Assembly: GCF_901709675.1 (NCBI RefSeq)
Contig: NC_051088.1
Span: 15,738,193 to 15,802,192 of the forward strand
Length of the DNA: 64,000 nucleotides
Direction: 5' to 3'
DNA from: Syngnathus acus
Lineage: Eukaryota; Chordata; Actinopteri; Syngnathiformes; Syngnathidae
This document shows, in pieces, positions 10,842 through 24,175 of this stretch (within the stretch, counting starts at the first letter, position 1; every line of letters starts with the position of its first letter). Below the pieces are notes generated by a model. That model did no database searches and was not told where the DNA came from. It worked only from the letters and a program-made list of their open reading frames with translations. The position numbers were made by a program, and so were the translations under genes.

Positions 10842-13800
10842 ATGTCGCAGGCGCTTTCGGAGGAGGAGTTCCACCGTATGCAGGTAAGAATAGAACGGCG
10901 GCACGCCCGTGTCACACCTTGCCGAGTTGTCGACCCAGTTCAAGTTGTCTCTAAGCCGCCAGGTGAATGGTATGGATGCTAACTAATGTTAGCTCCTTCG
11001 GGTGGGACGAGCGCTGTGTAGTTAGCTTAGCCTAGCAACCCCGTGACACACGAAAGGATACATTAATACTGTCGTTGTTGGTATCCATAAGGTGTGAGAG
11101 AGTTTAACAAGCTGGCCTGCGGTGCACGGTCAACACTACTGTCCGTGCTTGCCCTGTCGGCGTCTGTAAACATCCCCATGACGAAAGCACTCTCAACCAC
11201 ATCCGTTTTATTATTACAATGCAGTCATACGTAACATGTAGTTCCAGATAATGTCACTGATCAACGGAAGTTTTAAAAGGCAGGTTGCGTATTAAAAAAA
11301 GAAATTGTACAGTTGCGCTACAAAGTAGCGCGATGCTAATCACATGACTTGACATGACGTATTCGTTTGTGTCGCACAGGCTCAGTTGCTGGAGTTGAGG
11401 ACACACAACTATCAGTTGTCTGATGAGCTGAGGAAGAACTCCGCTGGTAAACAAAACAAAACTGCTTCTGTTTTGTGCTCCAAACTAGCATCTTCATCAT
11501 GTGACGTGATGGTCATGAGAATGATGCTCTTGCTGTGTGTTTCAGAGCTGACCACCTTGCGTCAGAAAAATGTGGTGTTGGAAAGAGATTTTGTCAAAGC
11601 ACAGAAGGTAAATGCATACTTGCCATTTTGGATTGTAGAAAATAGGAAGATTTTTTTTCATCTGCATATCGGCTCAGTTTCTTTGCCAGGTTTCCAAGTT
11701 TTTTTTCTTTATATTTACCCCATGCAGTAATACAGATTGTATTTTTCTCATATTCAATAAATTATTCTGTTTACCATTAAGGATAATGGATAAATGAGCA
11801 GTTTGAGTACCTGATAAGGTAAAATCATAAGGTAGTACTGCAATGCGCTTAGTATGCCGTTTTTCTTGCACATCAAATTAAAATGTGTGCCACCGACTGC
11901 TCTATGTGACCAGCTTATTGATAAAGTATAAATAACAGCATACAATATTTTGACCAAAGTGCAAAAGGGCTGCCTGGTGATGAGCATTCATTTCAATTAA
12001 AATCCTTTGCACCGCTGGGATACCGCTGTCGGGTTTCCATAGCAACCAGGGGTGGAATTTTGTGAAAATCTGCAGGTCAGGTACGCTGTAAATAAGGTTG
12101 AAAATTGTGAATCTCTTCCATAAATCAGGAAATTGGGCAAATATGTAACTGTGTTTATTATTATTATCATTATAAATATTATTATTATTATCTTTGTTTT
12201 AATTTTTACTTCTTTTCTGTCTGTAGGCTCTGAATAAGAGCAAACGAGCCCAGGTGAGTGGTTCTCTTACTTGTTGATACTATCATTACCTGTCCGTACA
12301 GTACGACTACAACAATTGTAGTAGAACTACATTCCAGCAAAAATAGCACAACACACAGAAGCACATAGCACAGCACTACTGTAACATCACAACGCTGCTA
12401 CAACAGTACCACAATAACAGTAACAGAACTCAACGGCAAAAGAACCACAGAGCATCAGTAGCATAGTACTACAATAGTAGTTCCACAACAGTGGCACAAG
12501 ACTAATACAAAAGTAGCTTAACAGTATCACAGCATTTGGACAACAGCAGTACAATATTAGCACATAACACGATTGTAACAGCACAACATTTCCACACTCA
12601 CCTACTAATTGAATTAGGCACCCCTGAATCAAAGTTAACCTTCTGCAGGAAGTGGAAGCACTGCTGAGTGAGAATGAGATGCTTCAGGGGAAACTTCACA
12701 GTCAGGAAGAAGATTTTCGACTTCAGAACAGCACGCTCATGGCGGAACTTTCCAAGGTAGTGCCTGTGATGACTGTAAACAGATCAACTGTATCAGGTTG
12801 ATATTTGCCACTTTTGTTTTCTGGTCATTTCTAGTTGTGTATGCAAATCGAGCAGCTGGAACAGGAAAACCAGCGTCTTAAGGAAGTGGAAGGGGTGGCA
12901 GCTTCCCAGCCTCTGCCCAACACCACCTCCAGTCCTGCTGATGAAGAGCTGCTACGTCTTCAGGCTGAGAACGCTGCGCTACTGAAGAAAGTGCGAGGTT
13001 TGTTTGTTGAGACACCTCTAAACACCGGGGTCTTCTAAAGGGGATATTTTCTCCAAATGTCTTGTAATCCAAATTCAGTAGTCGATGATCTTGCCCTGTT
13101 GAAATGAATACAAATGGAATTAATCCATTCCAGAACAGCCACCCACCCCTCCCTCATAATGTGACTCGCTTAAGTAGCATTCAGTTAGTTTTTCACTCTG
13201 AAGGTCCATGTGAGGTGTGTTGTTCCCCTCCAGCTCTTCAGGAGCACTGTAATGCAGAGCAGCCGAGATCAGTGCTTTCTGATGGCGACCAGAACGCTAC
13301 CTCACTGAAGGACAGATCAGTAGGGGCCAATGGTGTGCCTGATGTCAATAGCAAAGGGGAGGAGCCTGCATCAGAAGGGGACAATGTGAGTGGGCAGCAG
13401 GTGATTGGCATACACTGTCCTAGTCAACTTGCCTTCTAGTTAGCGTGGAAACTGACTTTGTTTCCTTCCTTTTTTTTTTTACAGACCACAGCTCGGATGG
13501 AACAAACGCAGTTACATGGTGAGATCATTTGTATTATGTATTTACACCCCATGATAGTCACAAGCCGTTAGACGATGTAGCTTTATTGAAACCCACCAGG
13601 TGGTGCTAAAAGGCCATCAGAGTCACCAGCAGTGGCAAAACGAATATGGCTGTATGACTTCAGACTGACATGTATCGCAAATAGTATGTTATATTGTTGT
13701 GGTACTATTTATACTACAAATAGTTATTTGGCGTCATTATACCACTGCTAGAACCCTACTGCAACAGAACCAAAGCACTATCACTACCACAAGTGAACCC

Positions 13801-16335
13801 CCAGAGGACACTGCATCTGGCCCCAAGCATCCCAACCTTCGATGGTGTAAATGGTTTATTGTGTGTCTGGCACACTAACTGTCAGACTGCCCCTGCTGTG
13901 TCCAGCGCCCCCTTTAGGCCTGTCAGAGAAGAGCGTAGAGGAGATTGTAGCTAAGCACTCAGCGCTAGGCTGGTCGGCTGCTCTGTGTCCAATAACTCAC
14001 TGCTTTGGAGCAGAGCTGGAGGTCGCCCTGAACACCCAGCATGAGGAGAAGAGGCTGCTGAGGGAGCAACTGCGTGACCTGGAGGTACACGCGCACACCA
14101 CTTACCTGTCATTCAGCTGTCACTGGCACCCACCTGATGTTTGCCTATCAACCTAAGTCATCATCATCTTCTCATAGTATGTGACTGTTGTTATGTGACT
14201 TCAACATTCAGGTGAGCAAACAGGCTGAACTCTCCAAACTGCAGGATGAATTGTCAAAGGTAAATGCTCACCAGTGGGTAACCAGTTTTTTGACCGATCC
14301 TAGAATGATGCGGACTTTTGTCTTTCAGTTGTCTGACAAGTTAAAGAAGAAACAAGAAAGGTGCGACCTCTTCATCACTTTTTGACCTATTTTGCTTGTT
14401 TTTATTAAATCATTTATTTAGCATTGCATTTCACAATTTAAAACTATCCACAAGTCCTCAACTCTGCTAGACCAGTGCCAAGTATGGGTTTTGCTTTTAG
14501 GGGTGGGTTTTGACTGATTCTTGATGATGCGCTCACCACTTCAAATAGTCTTTTTTGCCCGTCACAGCTTCCAGCGTCTTCAGGCGGAGAAGGAGGTTCT
14601 GTACAACGATAGCAGGTCAGAGCAACACATTGTCACGGCGGTCCACTCTGACAAGTCTGAGACCCATCCACTGTGAATTTATCCACTTTTCCATAGGACA
14701 AAGATTGAAGAGATTAATCAGAAGAAAGAGGAGGAGCTCAAGTTGATGAACACACGAATCCAGAAGCTACAGTCAGACTTGGCGGCAGCCAATCAGGTCA
14801 GAGGGTAATCTCTGGCCGTCACCATGAGAACGATTGTGGTATTGTGATGTGAAAGGGTAATCATCCAAGTTGTTTTTCTTCTGCGGTAGGTGACGACAGA
14901 GCTGAGAGAGCGGTTTCAGACCAGCGACAAAGAACACCAGCTGGCTGTGAACGCTCTCAAAGAAAAGGTCTGTTGACGTCTTTTGGCAAGTCCAGCACTT
15001 CTTCCGCTCTTTCTGCCATATTGGACGTTCTGCTGTTCTTCGGCTTTCTCTTTACTGGTGTCTTCCCCCATTTTTATCTGCCTTTGCCTCTTTCCTGCCC
15101 TCTGCTGTCGATGCGCTGACACCACAGGTAGCAAGTCAGAGCGCAGTGAGTCAGGAGCAGGTGGACAACATCCTGCAGGAAAACGATGCTCTGAGGACTA
15201 ACTTAGCTGCTCTAGAACAGGTAATCTACAAGGAGAACATGCACAAAACTATATCTCAGAAAACAATATGGCTGAGTGATTATGGGTCAAGATGACTTAA
15301 AAAAAGAAAAAAAACCACTGCCCTCGAAGATGAAGAAAATATACTGTGATACTTTGTTGGTGCTTTGTGTGTTTCGAGCTTTACGTTCTGTCCTCCTGCT
15401 TGTCCTTTTTGAAAGTTCTTGTCATGCTTTCTGCCTGCGAGGCTACTCTCGAGGTCATATCGCTTTGTCAACCGTAGAGACGAGCACATTTTCAGGTGTA
15501 ACCATTGATTGCAGATTCAGGCCAGCAAGATGCAGGAGCTCAACCTGCTGCGCGAGCAGCAGGAGGCGCAGGCGGCCGAACTGCAGCAGAGTCGGGCAGA
15601 GCAAGAAAAGCTATTGGCCCAGAGGGATGACCTGGACTCGCAACTGCAGGTGATCTTGATGACCTTCATTTGACCTTTGTTTTATTGGTTATTTTCAAAG
15701 CAGTATTTCTTATGGAGTTCAATTATTAATTTAAGATCTTTATTAACTCTGCTGGAAAATGCAATCTTGCAAAGCTTTCCACACTCTTGTTTTCATTGGG
15801 CTAATAAACCTTAAGGCCTTCACTGATGCCTTAGTGACCTTTCCAGCTTCTTGCAGGTGAACAATTTTCCTCGGTGGTCTTCTGAGACCTATTTTAAGTG
15901 AGGCATAGTTCACATTGGGAAAAACGTCTTTCGAATGAAAATCTCAACATGGGTACATTAGGGGCGCTATAATCAACACCTCCAGTCTCATCACATTAAT
16001 TTGGGTTGGTTGACCTCCAGCCGATCAGCTCTTGAAAAGACTATTAGACTGCACCCAATAAACACATAAAAACACCTAATTGTTTTGGGGCAGACTGTAT
16101 ATCTTATAAGAAGATGAAAAGGTATGACCAAGATATGCAAACGTTTAGGTTATTTCATCGGTTAGCATAAGGTTTTCTTGCAACAAGCTGTCTCCTTGAT
16201 TGTGTCCTTGACTGGCTCCCCATCAGGAGTCAAGTTTTGCAAACAGGAAGTTGTTGGAACAATTAACAGAAGAAGGACAAGAAAAGGATAAGCTACTCAG
16301 GGAGTTGGAGGAGAGCAAGAAGGTATACACACACA

Positions 16336-16369
<34 letters not shown>

Positions 16370-19300
16370 ATTTGGTTTGATAATACCAGCTAATATTTGT
16401 ACTATGTGTGTTTCTATGCAGACAGCAGAGAAGAGGAAGGCCATGTTAGACAGTATGGCCATTCAGCTAAATCAGGAGACGTCCAACCACAAGGAGGCAC
16501 TGTCAGACCTCAAACTTCAGCACGAGAAGGAGGTGAGCTGGACCAGCACTGTTGTTGTTTCTTTGCACAGTATGGTCGAGACTTTGAAAATGTGCTCTTT
16601 GCTGCCTCAATGGAAGCCACTGCAATACTCTGCTCGCTTATGTCGCGTCCTTCAGATCCTTGGCGTGAGGGCCCGCTATGAGAAAGAACTTCGAGGTCTT
16701 CACGAGGAGAAAAATCGTTCAGAGGAGGACATTCGGCAACAGCTCAGAGACGAAAAGGTGAAGAAGAAGAAGAGGAGGATTTAACGGCAATATCATGAAA
16801 CATTTTTGCCTTTTAGGCTCGTAGCAAAGAGTTGGAGAGTCTTCAGACCAAAGTGAAAGAACTTCATGGTCAGCTGCAGTCCATGGAAGAAACCAAAGGA
16901 TGGTTTGAACGACGGCTCAATGAAGCTCAGGTGGGTATTGAGAAAATAATAATCATGCTTTAAATCACAGGTGGGCAAAGTACATTGAGCCTTCTTCTTT
17001 AATTTGATCATTTAAATGATCAAGAATCGTGAAATGTTGAATTTTATAAAGATAATGAAATTTTACATTATATTTACTGTGAAGCGCTGGAATAGGAAAG
17101 GAGTGCCGTGGTCGCCAATGCACTTTTCAGCTTTTTATCGAATGTTGGGGAAGTTTAAAATGCGGAGTGAGCATAGCTGCGCAGGACCTGTTGTCACCCA
17201 CAGCTCACACTCAGACACTCGTGACAGTGTCACAGAGATCCAATACAATACATATAGTATTTTCTCTCTGTTTTATGTGTATATATATATATATATTTTT
17301 TTTTCTCTCCATTTTATACTATACTAATTTTATACTTTATACTTGAATACTATATTTTTTAGATTCAAATACTTTTACAATTTGTTTAAGTGTGTTTTAA
17401 ACATTTGTGTGTCTATGAATTTAAATGCGGTTAATGCATGTGAAAGATAAATAGGGATTCACTGCATTTACTTGCGCTGTTCGTGCGTGTGTATGTGTGT
17501 GTGTGAGCAGGAAAACACAGACAAGTTGATGTTGGACCATCAGGAAGCTGTCAAATCTCTCCAGGAACAACACATACTTGATCTACAGGTAACAGACAGA
17601 ATGGGTGGTGCTCTCTTTATATATGTATGTATAAATAATGATTAAAATAAATGATTCAATATGGTATATGACATAAATTATAAATGATGTTTTGTTGTTT
17701 AATGTTTACATTGTGTCGATTACCGGAACAATGGCTTTTACATTGTGGAGATTAATGGAACAGTCAATTTCCTTTGTGTATCAATAGAGTAGCTATCTAG
17801 CGATCTACAGTGTCTAAACTCTTTATTTAGATCGCCAATATTTAGAAATAATACTAACAACAAGCACAATAAGAGGTAATAGTTTGTCAATTGTATCTAT
17901 TTGAATTTGTGTCTGGTGGAGTGCCAAGTCAATCTTTAGTCATGTTGCAATTTTTGAAAATGTTGTGTGAGAGGGTCCTTCTCACGTTTGCCAGATATTT
18001 TACATGCACACACCCAAACTTTGAAGAAAACAAAAAGTCTATGCTGCCCTTATGTGCGCTTTACGCTTTACGGTGCAGATAGTTTAAATGTGTATTTTCT
18101 CTTTGATAAATACAATCATTAAACGCGTACTTGTAATAAAATCGGCCTAATTATTTAAAACACACAAGTATGATAGATATGCACTACAGGACAGGGGAAA
18201 TACTTTTTTTTTTTTTTTTTTTTAACCGTATGTTGTCATGTATGTACACCTCAGGCTAAGCAGGCCGAGGCGGAAGAGGTCCACAAGCAGCTGTTAGAAG
18301 TCCAGAATCAGCGAGAGGAAGACCACGGCGCCATTGCCAAACTCAAACAGGTCAGGAGGCACACTATATTCATATTGCAATATATTGTTTCTTAGCTGAT
18401 TTTATATACTATCACTTCATTGTTGTCTTGTGAAATTGTTGTTGGCAAAATACGAGGACAATATTGCACTGAATCAGCGATTTTTACATTGCAAATCAAC
18501 ACAATGTCATTTAATCCTCCTGTTATGTTGTTTACCAGAAACTACAATGATGTCCATTAAATTTTGATGAAGGGCATGCTAAATTATCCCAAATTGTCAA
18601 AGAACTACATTTGATGGTATATAAATGGGTCAGTTTGGCCTGCAACACAAATGAAGGGTTAGGGTTAGGGTTCAAAATACATAACCGTTGAGAAGAGAAC
18701 TTATCTTCTGCTTCTGCAGGAGATCAAAGACACAGTGGATGGCCAGAGAATAATTGAGAAGAAAGGAAGTGCAGCGGTGAGTGTTGGTGGAAATGTGTGC
18801 GCGTTCATGACCGGGGTTCCGCACCTTTGGAGTAATGCTTCATTGCAGAACACAATGTGTAAGCCACAAAGTTGCATGGATTTTAACATCAGCTGATTGG
18901 ACTGCTTAGTCATCATTCCTGGCTCCAAGGGCCTGTTTATACGAGGATGCTTGCCGGGTGAAAACTGCCAAATATTCCATAAGAAGTGCCTTTCGTTTAG
19001 TCAGTGACAGCATTCGGGGGGCGGTGGGGGGTTATGAATCTCACAAACTACCCACCGAAGTGGAAATTGGACTACGCTGTGTCATTAAAGCCATTTTGAA
19101 TTGTTGGTGGAGGGGTCTGCCGAAGTGCCGACTTTTATGCGGAAGACTGACGACGGATGAAACGAATGAGATTTACATGTTTCTATTTATATGCACGTGT
19201 GTTTATAGTTGAAGGACTTAAAGAGACAGTTGCACCTGGAAAGGAAGCGAGCAGACAAACTACAAGAGAGACTTCAAGAGATCCTAACCAACAGCAAGAG

Positions 19301-22166
19301 CAGAACAGGTATGGGCCCTCACACCTGCTTTTTCACAGCAAAGCCTTGAAATGATATCCAATCTTTGACGCCGTCATGCTCAATCCATATTGATGGCCAC
19401 GGACAAAAATCTTCCGATCAGGGCTCACTTAGCAGCATCATGTGAACTCACCAGGAGGTTCTGCCTCATTGCGGAACCTTCTTCTAAATATTTCATACAG
19501 CGCTTTGATTCCCTCTGCCCACACACGCGCACGCACACGCATACACACACACACACACACACACCATGTATAATCTATAAGGACAGATAAATGTTTAAAG
19601 AGCATTTCTGGACATTGGCGAAAGCTGACAATCAGACATAAAGTAGGACCAGGGCCGAACCGATTTTTAGCCTAATGCCAATCTCAATATTTGGCAAAAC
19701 AAAATTTCCATGCACAATAGAATAGAATTACTTTTTTGTCGTCTTACCCCAAAGTTGGATTTGTCTTATTTGCTTTAAAAGGGGCATGTTTTTTTACCCA
19801 AAGACATGTCCTTTCTTTTAAGGTCACGTTTAGACGGCCTTTGCGTGCTGCCCAGAGTACACACAGTACACCCTTGGCAATGTCACCTACTCGCAAATGA
19901 TTCAGTCGAGCATAACTACAACTTTTAGGTGCAAACGGCACCTATTGGCTCATCTTGGTATTCAGGTTGCCAGTTATAACAATCAAAGTTTGCGCTTTGA
20001 AATTAGCCGGTGTTACTAGCTAACAGGAAGTGGCGCCTTCTTCTCCGCGCAGGTCTTGAGGAGCTGGTCTTATCGGAGATCAACAGTCCCAGTCGTACTC
20101 AGCAGACCGGAGATTCGTCCTCCGTCTCATCTTTCTCCTACCGAGACGTAATGAAGGAGAGCCAGAGCGTCGGTCAGAACAAGGTGGATCGCGCCAGCCC
20201 AACGAATATTTGGTGACGTCGGGGGCACGTGTGTAAACGTCTGTACTTGTCACCAGTCGGGAGGAGGAAGTCCTCAATGTCAGCGTGCCGCCGAGCTGTC
20301 CGACGACGAGCTGGGTGAACTATTCCAGAGGCTCGCTGAGGTTCAGCAGGAGAAGTGGATGCTGGAGGAGAAGGTCAGTTCAGCCATTGACATACCGAAT
20401 ACATGGAGTTCAGCGCATATTGTGGGTTGGTCCATTGCTCAGGTCAATGAATGGGAATGGTTTAGTACAAATTGAAGCTTTGAATCACGAGATATGGTAC
20501 TTAGGTCAAGAGAAGATTCTGCCCTGTAGAGTCCGGAGAGGTTTTAGTCCTGATAGAAGCTACTAGTTCTATCCCAAAGGAATGTTCTAGTACCTGAAAG
20601 GTTATAGTCCAGTGAAGGTTGCTGTCCATCACTGGCCTCTTCTCATTGGTCGCCGGTCATGTCACATGATCACGAATGTGTGCTTGACAGGTAAAACACC
20701 TGGAGGTGAGTTGCTCGTCCATGGCAGAGGACATCTGCAGAAAAAGCGCCATCATCGAGACCTATGTCATGGACAGTCGCATAGGTGAGCACAGGCCAGC
20801 CAATCGTCCGCATACTAATTCAGTAATTTTCAGAAAGTTCCAGAAATGCAGTGACTATTATTTTTGTACTATTTACTACAAATCGATTTACTAATTATTT
20901 AATCAAATTAATAAAACTGGTGTGAGATTAAGTTTATTAATATTTTAATTTGATTATTTGCAGTAAATCAAGTCACCGCCTAATGGTTAAAAAAAGACAC
21001 TATATATTATTTACGGTGTCAGAGATTATTGTCGTTTTGTCCTTATCGTGCTTCTCCCTCCCTGGTGGGTTTAGACGTGTCAGGCGGTGCCACGGGTGGC
21101 CACGGAGTTTCTCAGGTTGACCGAGGAGGTCTGGGTTCCGTCTTGAGGGATCTGGTGAAGTCTGGGGATGAGAACCTGCGCGAAATGAACAAGAAGCTGC
21201 AGAACATGTTGGAGGAACAGCTGACCAAGAACATGCACCTTCACAAGGTAAAATCCAACCCACTTGGCTCAGCACTCGCGCCAACTTCCGAGCTCGATCA
21301 ATGAAGATACAGATTATTTATTAGTGTCATAAATTCTCAAAGTAGAGCTCTGCTTTATCAAGCATGTGTTCAGATAGACAACAAAAACATGTTATTTTCT
21401 TTCCCGACTATATATATATTTTTTAATAATATAATGATAAATAAATAAATAAATTATTTGGGTGGCTGTTTTACTAAGACGCCTCATTCACTAAATCCCC
21501 GCCTTCGCTCTACTCTCACACGTTTGTAGGACTTGAGGTGCATTCAAAGACCGCTCACAAAGTAGGACATCTAAAAAATTCGAAAATAAACTCAATGCAC
21601 TAAACAGCAACAACTAGTACGGGAGCAAATTGCAATGGGTACGTTGAAACATTTTATAATTCATTTGATGCACCGAAATCAGAACAGCCGCATGTCAGCT
21701 CAAGTTGCAGGGACAGCTACTCTGAGAACAGGAATGCTCCAAGATGAGGAATGGAGGAAAACACCACTTTGGAGGTGTTTTTGGTGAGGAATTAGCATGT
21801 TAACATGGCTAAAAGCTCAAAATTGATTTAGCATCATATGGCTCCTTTAAATAAACTATTTCGGAATAGAATGTCTATCTCATGTTTGAATTTCCGGTAG
21901 GCTACTTTATTTTATTTTGATGTTGGTCATGATAATGGTGATTGGAGAGCTAAGTGTTTTTGAAGTGGTTTAAAAAAAAAAAAACCTCAGTCCACTTATG
22001 GGCGACATCTCCAGCAGCCATCTTTGATAGGGACTCCAGGGGCACAAAAAAACAGAAGACATATGTCTGTCTGTCTTTCTTCCAGGACATGGAGGTTTTG
22101 TCCCAGGAATTAGTCCGTCTCAGTAAGGAACCAGCTCCTGATGGCAGTTCAGCTGGCTCCGGTTGA
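10842..22166 (+). CDS. gripap1: GRIP1-associated protein 1 (GRASP-1), complete, 29 exons
   Basis: A coiled-coil Rab4/recycling-endosome effector that links to GRIP1 and AMPA-receptor trafficking in vertebrates. The start [14 protein letters not shown] matches the human N-terminus, and the rest aligns throughout, e.g. [44 protein letters not shown] and the C-terminal [20 protein letters not shown]. Exons: 10842-10883, 11380-11446, 11546-11607, 12227-12253, 12649-12756, 12835-12997, 13234-13385, 13485-13518, 13906-14084, 14212-14259, 14329-14360, 14568-14615, 14697-14796, 14890-14967, 15128-15220, 15515-15649, 16227-16322, 16422-16532, 16656-16757, 16817-16930, 17511-17588, 18255-18350, 18720-18776, 19209-19308, 20053-20183, 20257-20373, 20691-20784, 21075-21247, 22086-22166. 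All phases agree, giving 905 residues (human about 841). No transmembrane segment. Exon 9 is longer than expected. Next gene kcnd1 is also its neighbour in human. Confidence 0.93.
12290..12600. repeat. Degenerate ACA/ACAGTA-rich simple repeat in gripap1 intron 4
   Basis: A run of imperfect CAACA, CAGTA and ACTAC units fills most of this intron. The minus-strand Leu/Cys/Tyr-rich frame over it is an artefact of this composition. Confidence 0.6.
16337..16369. repeat. (CA)n microsatellite in gripap1 intron 17
   Basis: Pure CA dinucleotide tract immediately 3' of exon 17. A second CA tract lies at about 19543-19563 in intron 24. Confidence 0.9.
18655..18672. repeat. Short telomere-like GGGTTA repeat
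   Basis: About three tandem copies of the vertebrate telomere hexamer inside gripap1 intron 22. Too short to suggest a chromosome-end fusion. Confidence 0.7.
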
Positions 22167-22266
22167 AACTACTTCCTGAGTCATCCGTCCATTCATATTC
22201 ACCTCAGATGGAAGACCAAGCTGAGACCTGAGACTGATTTCTGGCAGGTCTAGAGTGGTATTTAAG

Positions 22267-22559
22267 TGAGTGATTCCCAACCAGTGTGCCAGGGCACATT
22301 CTTGTGCTGTGAGAAATCATCAAATTTCACTCAATTGATCAGAAATTTATTTATTTACAACAAATAATTCACCTTTGTTCATCTACTATGCCAGTGACTA
22401 GTGACGGACAGAACAAATAAATGAGCTTCTATTAGATGGCAGAAAGTATATATAATTGACATGTATCCAATTTGTGTGACATTTTTATTTGATGGTGTGC
22501 TGTGCCATGAGATTTTGAACTTGAGTATGTGCCTTGGCTCAGAAAGGTTAGGAATCACA
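22267..22559. mobile_element. hAT-type non-autonomous element in the gripap1 3' UTR
   Basis: Near-perfect terminal inverted repeats (GTGATTCCCAACC on the left; the right end reversed reads GTGATTCCTAACC) bound about 293 bp containing the segment CAGTGTGCC...GTGCCTTGGCTCAG seen in many fish genomes. Flanking 8-bp sequences TATTTAAG (22259-22266) and TATTTAGG (22560-22567) match at 7 of 8 positions, the target-duplication size of hAT transposons. No transposase frame is present. It lies between the gripap1 stop codon and the likely poly(A) signal, so it is probably transcribed in the mRNA tail. Confidence 0.85.
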
Positions 22560-22801
22560 TATTTAGGCCATTTGAGCTATGTTTAAATGCTGGAAGTTCT
22601 TCATCTATTCGTCCATCCAAAGCATGTAGAGAATGGAAATGTTCATCTCATTATTGTTCTTAACGAATGTACTGTAATTGAATTATACAAAACTCACATG
22701 ATTAGGTTCCACCTGAACCTGGCTACAACCTGACAACTTCCGTAGCAATTAAATACTTGATTCCATTCTACGGGCAAGTCCTCCCACCCTACAGTATATG
22801 A

Positions 22802-22807
22802 AATAAA
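22802..22807 (+). terminator. Likely gripap1 poly(A) signal AATAAA
   Basis: First good AATAAA on the plus strand downstream of the gripap1 stop codon, about 640 nt into the 3' UTR. Another AATAAA-like site follows at about 23353. Confidence 0.5.
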
Positions 22808-22830
22808 ATGGTTTGAGGTATCTGGTGTCT

Positions 22831-22918
22831 ATGGCCATATCAGTTCAGTCCATCACGTCGGGCTACGTCTACGCCCTGGCCAAGGACCGGGAAGTCCTAC
22901 ATTACGTTATGTCATTTG
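22831..22918 (+). other. Short GC-rich open frame ending in a splice-donor-like GTATGT
   Basis: An ATG-led frame of 29 codons (MAISVQSITSGYVYALAKDR...) has balanced coding-like composition and ends at a donor-like TTTG|GTATGT. It stands out from the surrounding AT-rich DNA, but I do not recognise it and found no second exon. It could be a first exon of a small gene, an exon remnant or chance. Confidence 0.2.
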
Positions 22919-23979
22919 GTATGTGGCCGCCGCAACTATTTGCCGGAGCACCTTTCACAGTCTTTTACTTCGAATCAAAGCTTATATGAATGTGAGTAAA
23001 ATATGAATATATATTTAAAATAACTTGTTATTTTTATTGCTTTGTTTTGAAACTGTTTAACATCGCGTCTGTAAATGGAATGGTCTTAATTGTTGTTGGG
23101 CTGTGTCTATGTCCTGCTTATTGTATCAGATCTTATTTATAAAAGAAAACAAGAGTTTGCTATCTGTTTTGCCTTCACTCTTGAACACTACTTGGTGGCC
23201 CTTGACTATTTTCAATACTGTCACATGCCCATGGCTTCTGTTTTTCAGCTCTCACATTTTCTTGGCATTCTCGGAGTCTGTCTTTGTCTTCTGAGCCTTG
23301 GAAAGAAAGTGACCTGAAATTAAGCAGGAAACGTGATTTCTATCATGAAGCAAAATAAAGTGAGTGAAAAATCACCTTCATACCTTTGCATCATTGGTTA
23401 GGCTGTGCTGAAATTAAACTTTTGGAGAGTCACGGTGTAATCCCCCCCCCCCCCCCCCCAGTTTGTCACAAGATGACTATAAACAGAAGCCTCAAATAAC
23501 AGTTTGAATGTTCACCAATAAAACCTCGTAAAATTAGCCGCCAAACTGCCGTGTTTGGCTGGTGCATGTCTTTTCTCTACGAGTCACATCGCTCCAACTC
23601 AGGGTCAAAAGTTTCAGACGTTAGTTTATTTTGCGATGTAAATGTATAAATGGGCACCATGTTGTTGCCAATTTTCAGCTTTGTCGACTCAGTGATTGAC
23701 CTCCACTCTGCTGCTTTCTTGTCATATGCAAATCAATGTGAAAAAGATTCCACTCATGTTTTCTGGTTCTTGGCGAGAATTATTAGTGCTTAAAATGTTG
23801 AAAGAATGGTGCTTGAAGAGTTCTTGAAATATTGACTTTAATGACTATTTTTCATAGCTGTGATGTTAGCTACAAAGTTAGCAAGCTAGATGTCAAGATG
23901 GGGAAATGCAACAAATTCTGAACCTGCAGTGGCCAGCTTCCAGCCACTTTGATTGAAAAAGTTTCTTCTTTACCAGGGA

Positions 23980-24175
23980 ATGTGACTCCTCTTTCGGAGT
24001 AAAAAGTCACAAAGTTCGGAGGCAGGTGTCCGTCGGGAGACGACACTAATTAACCGTCCACGACTTCCTGTTCCGTCGAGAGATGAGATTACGGAGGTGA
24101 GCGCTCCGCTTGGCCTGGCAGCGTCTGATTGGCTGAGAGTTAATTGGGTGTACTCCTAATTAAAGACAAGCTCAT
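23980..24175. promoter_or_regulatory. Candidate conserved noncoding element with homeodomain-type TAATTA cores
   Basis: Higher complexity than the surroundings, with ATTAATTAGG-like cores (CTAATTAACC at 24045-24054, CCTAATTAAAG at 24154-24164, AGTTAATTGG near 24138) and several CpGs. No open frame explains it. Regulatory function is an inference from composition and motifs only. Confidence 0.25.

Noticed and set aside
18655-18672. GGGTTA repeats as an interstitial telomere
   Set aside because: Only about three units; expected by chance or slippage in a fish intron.
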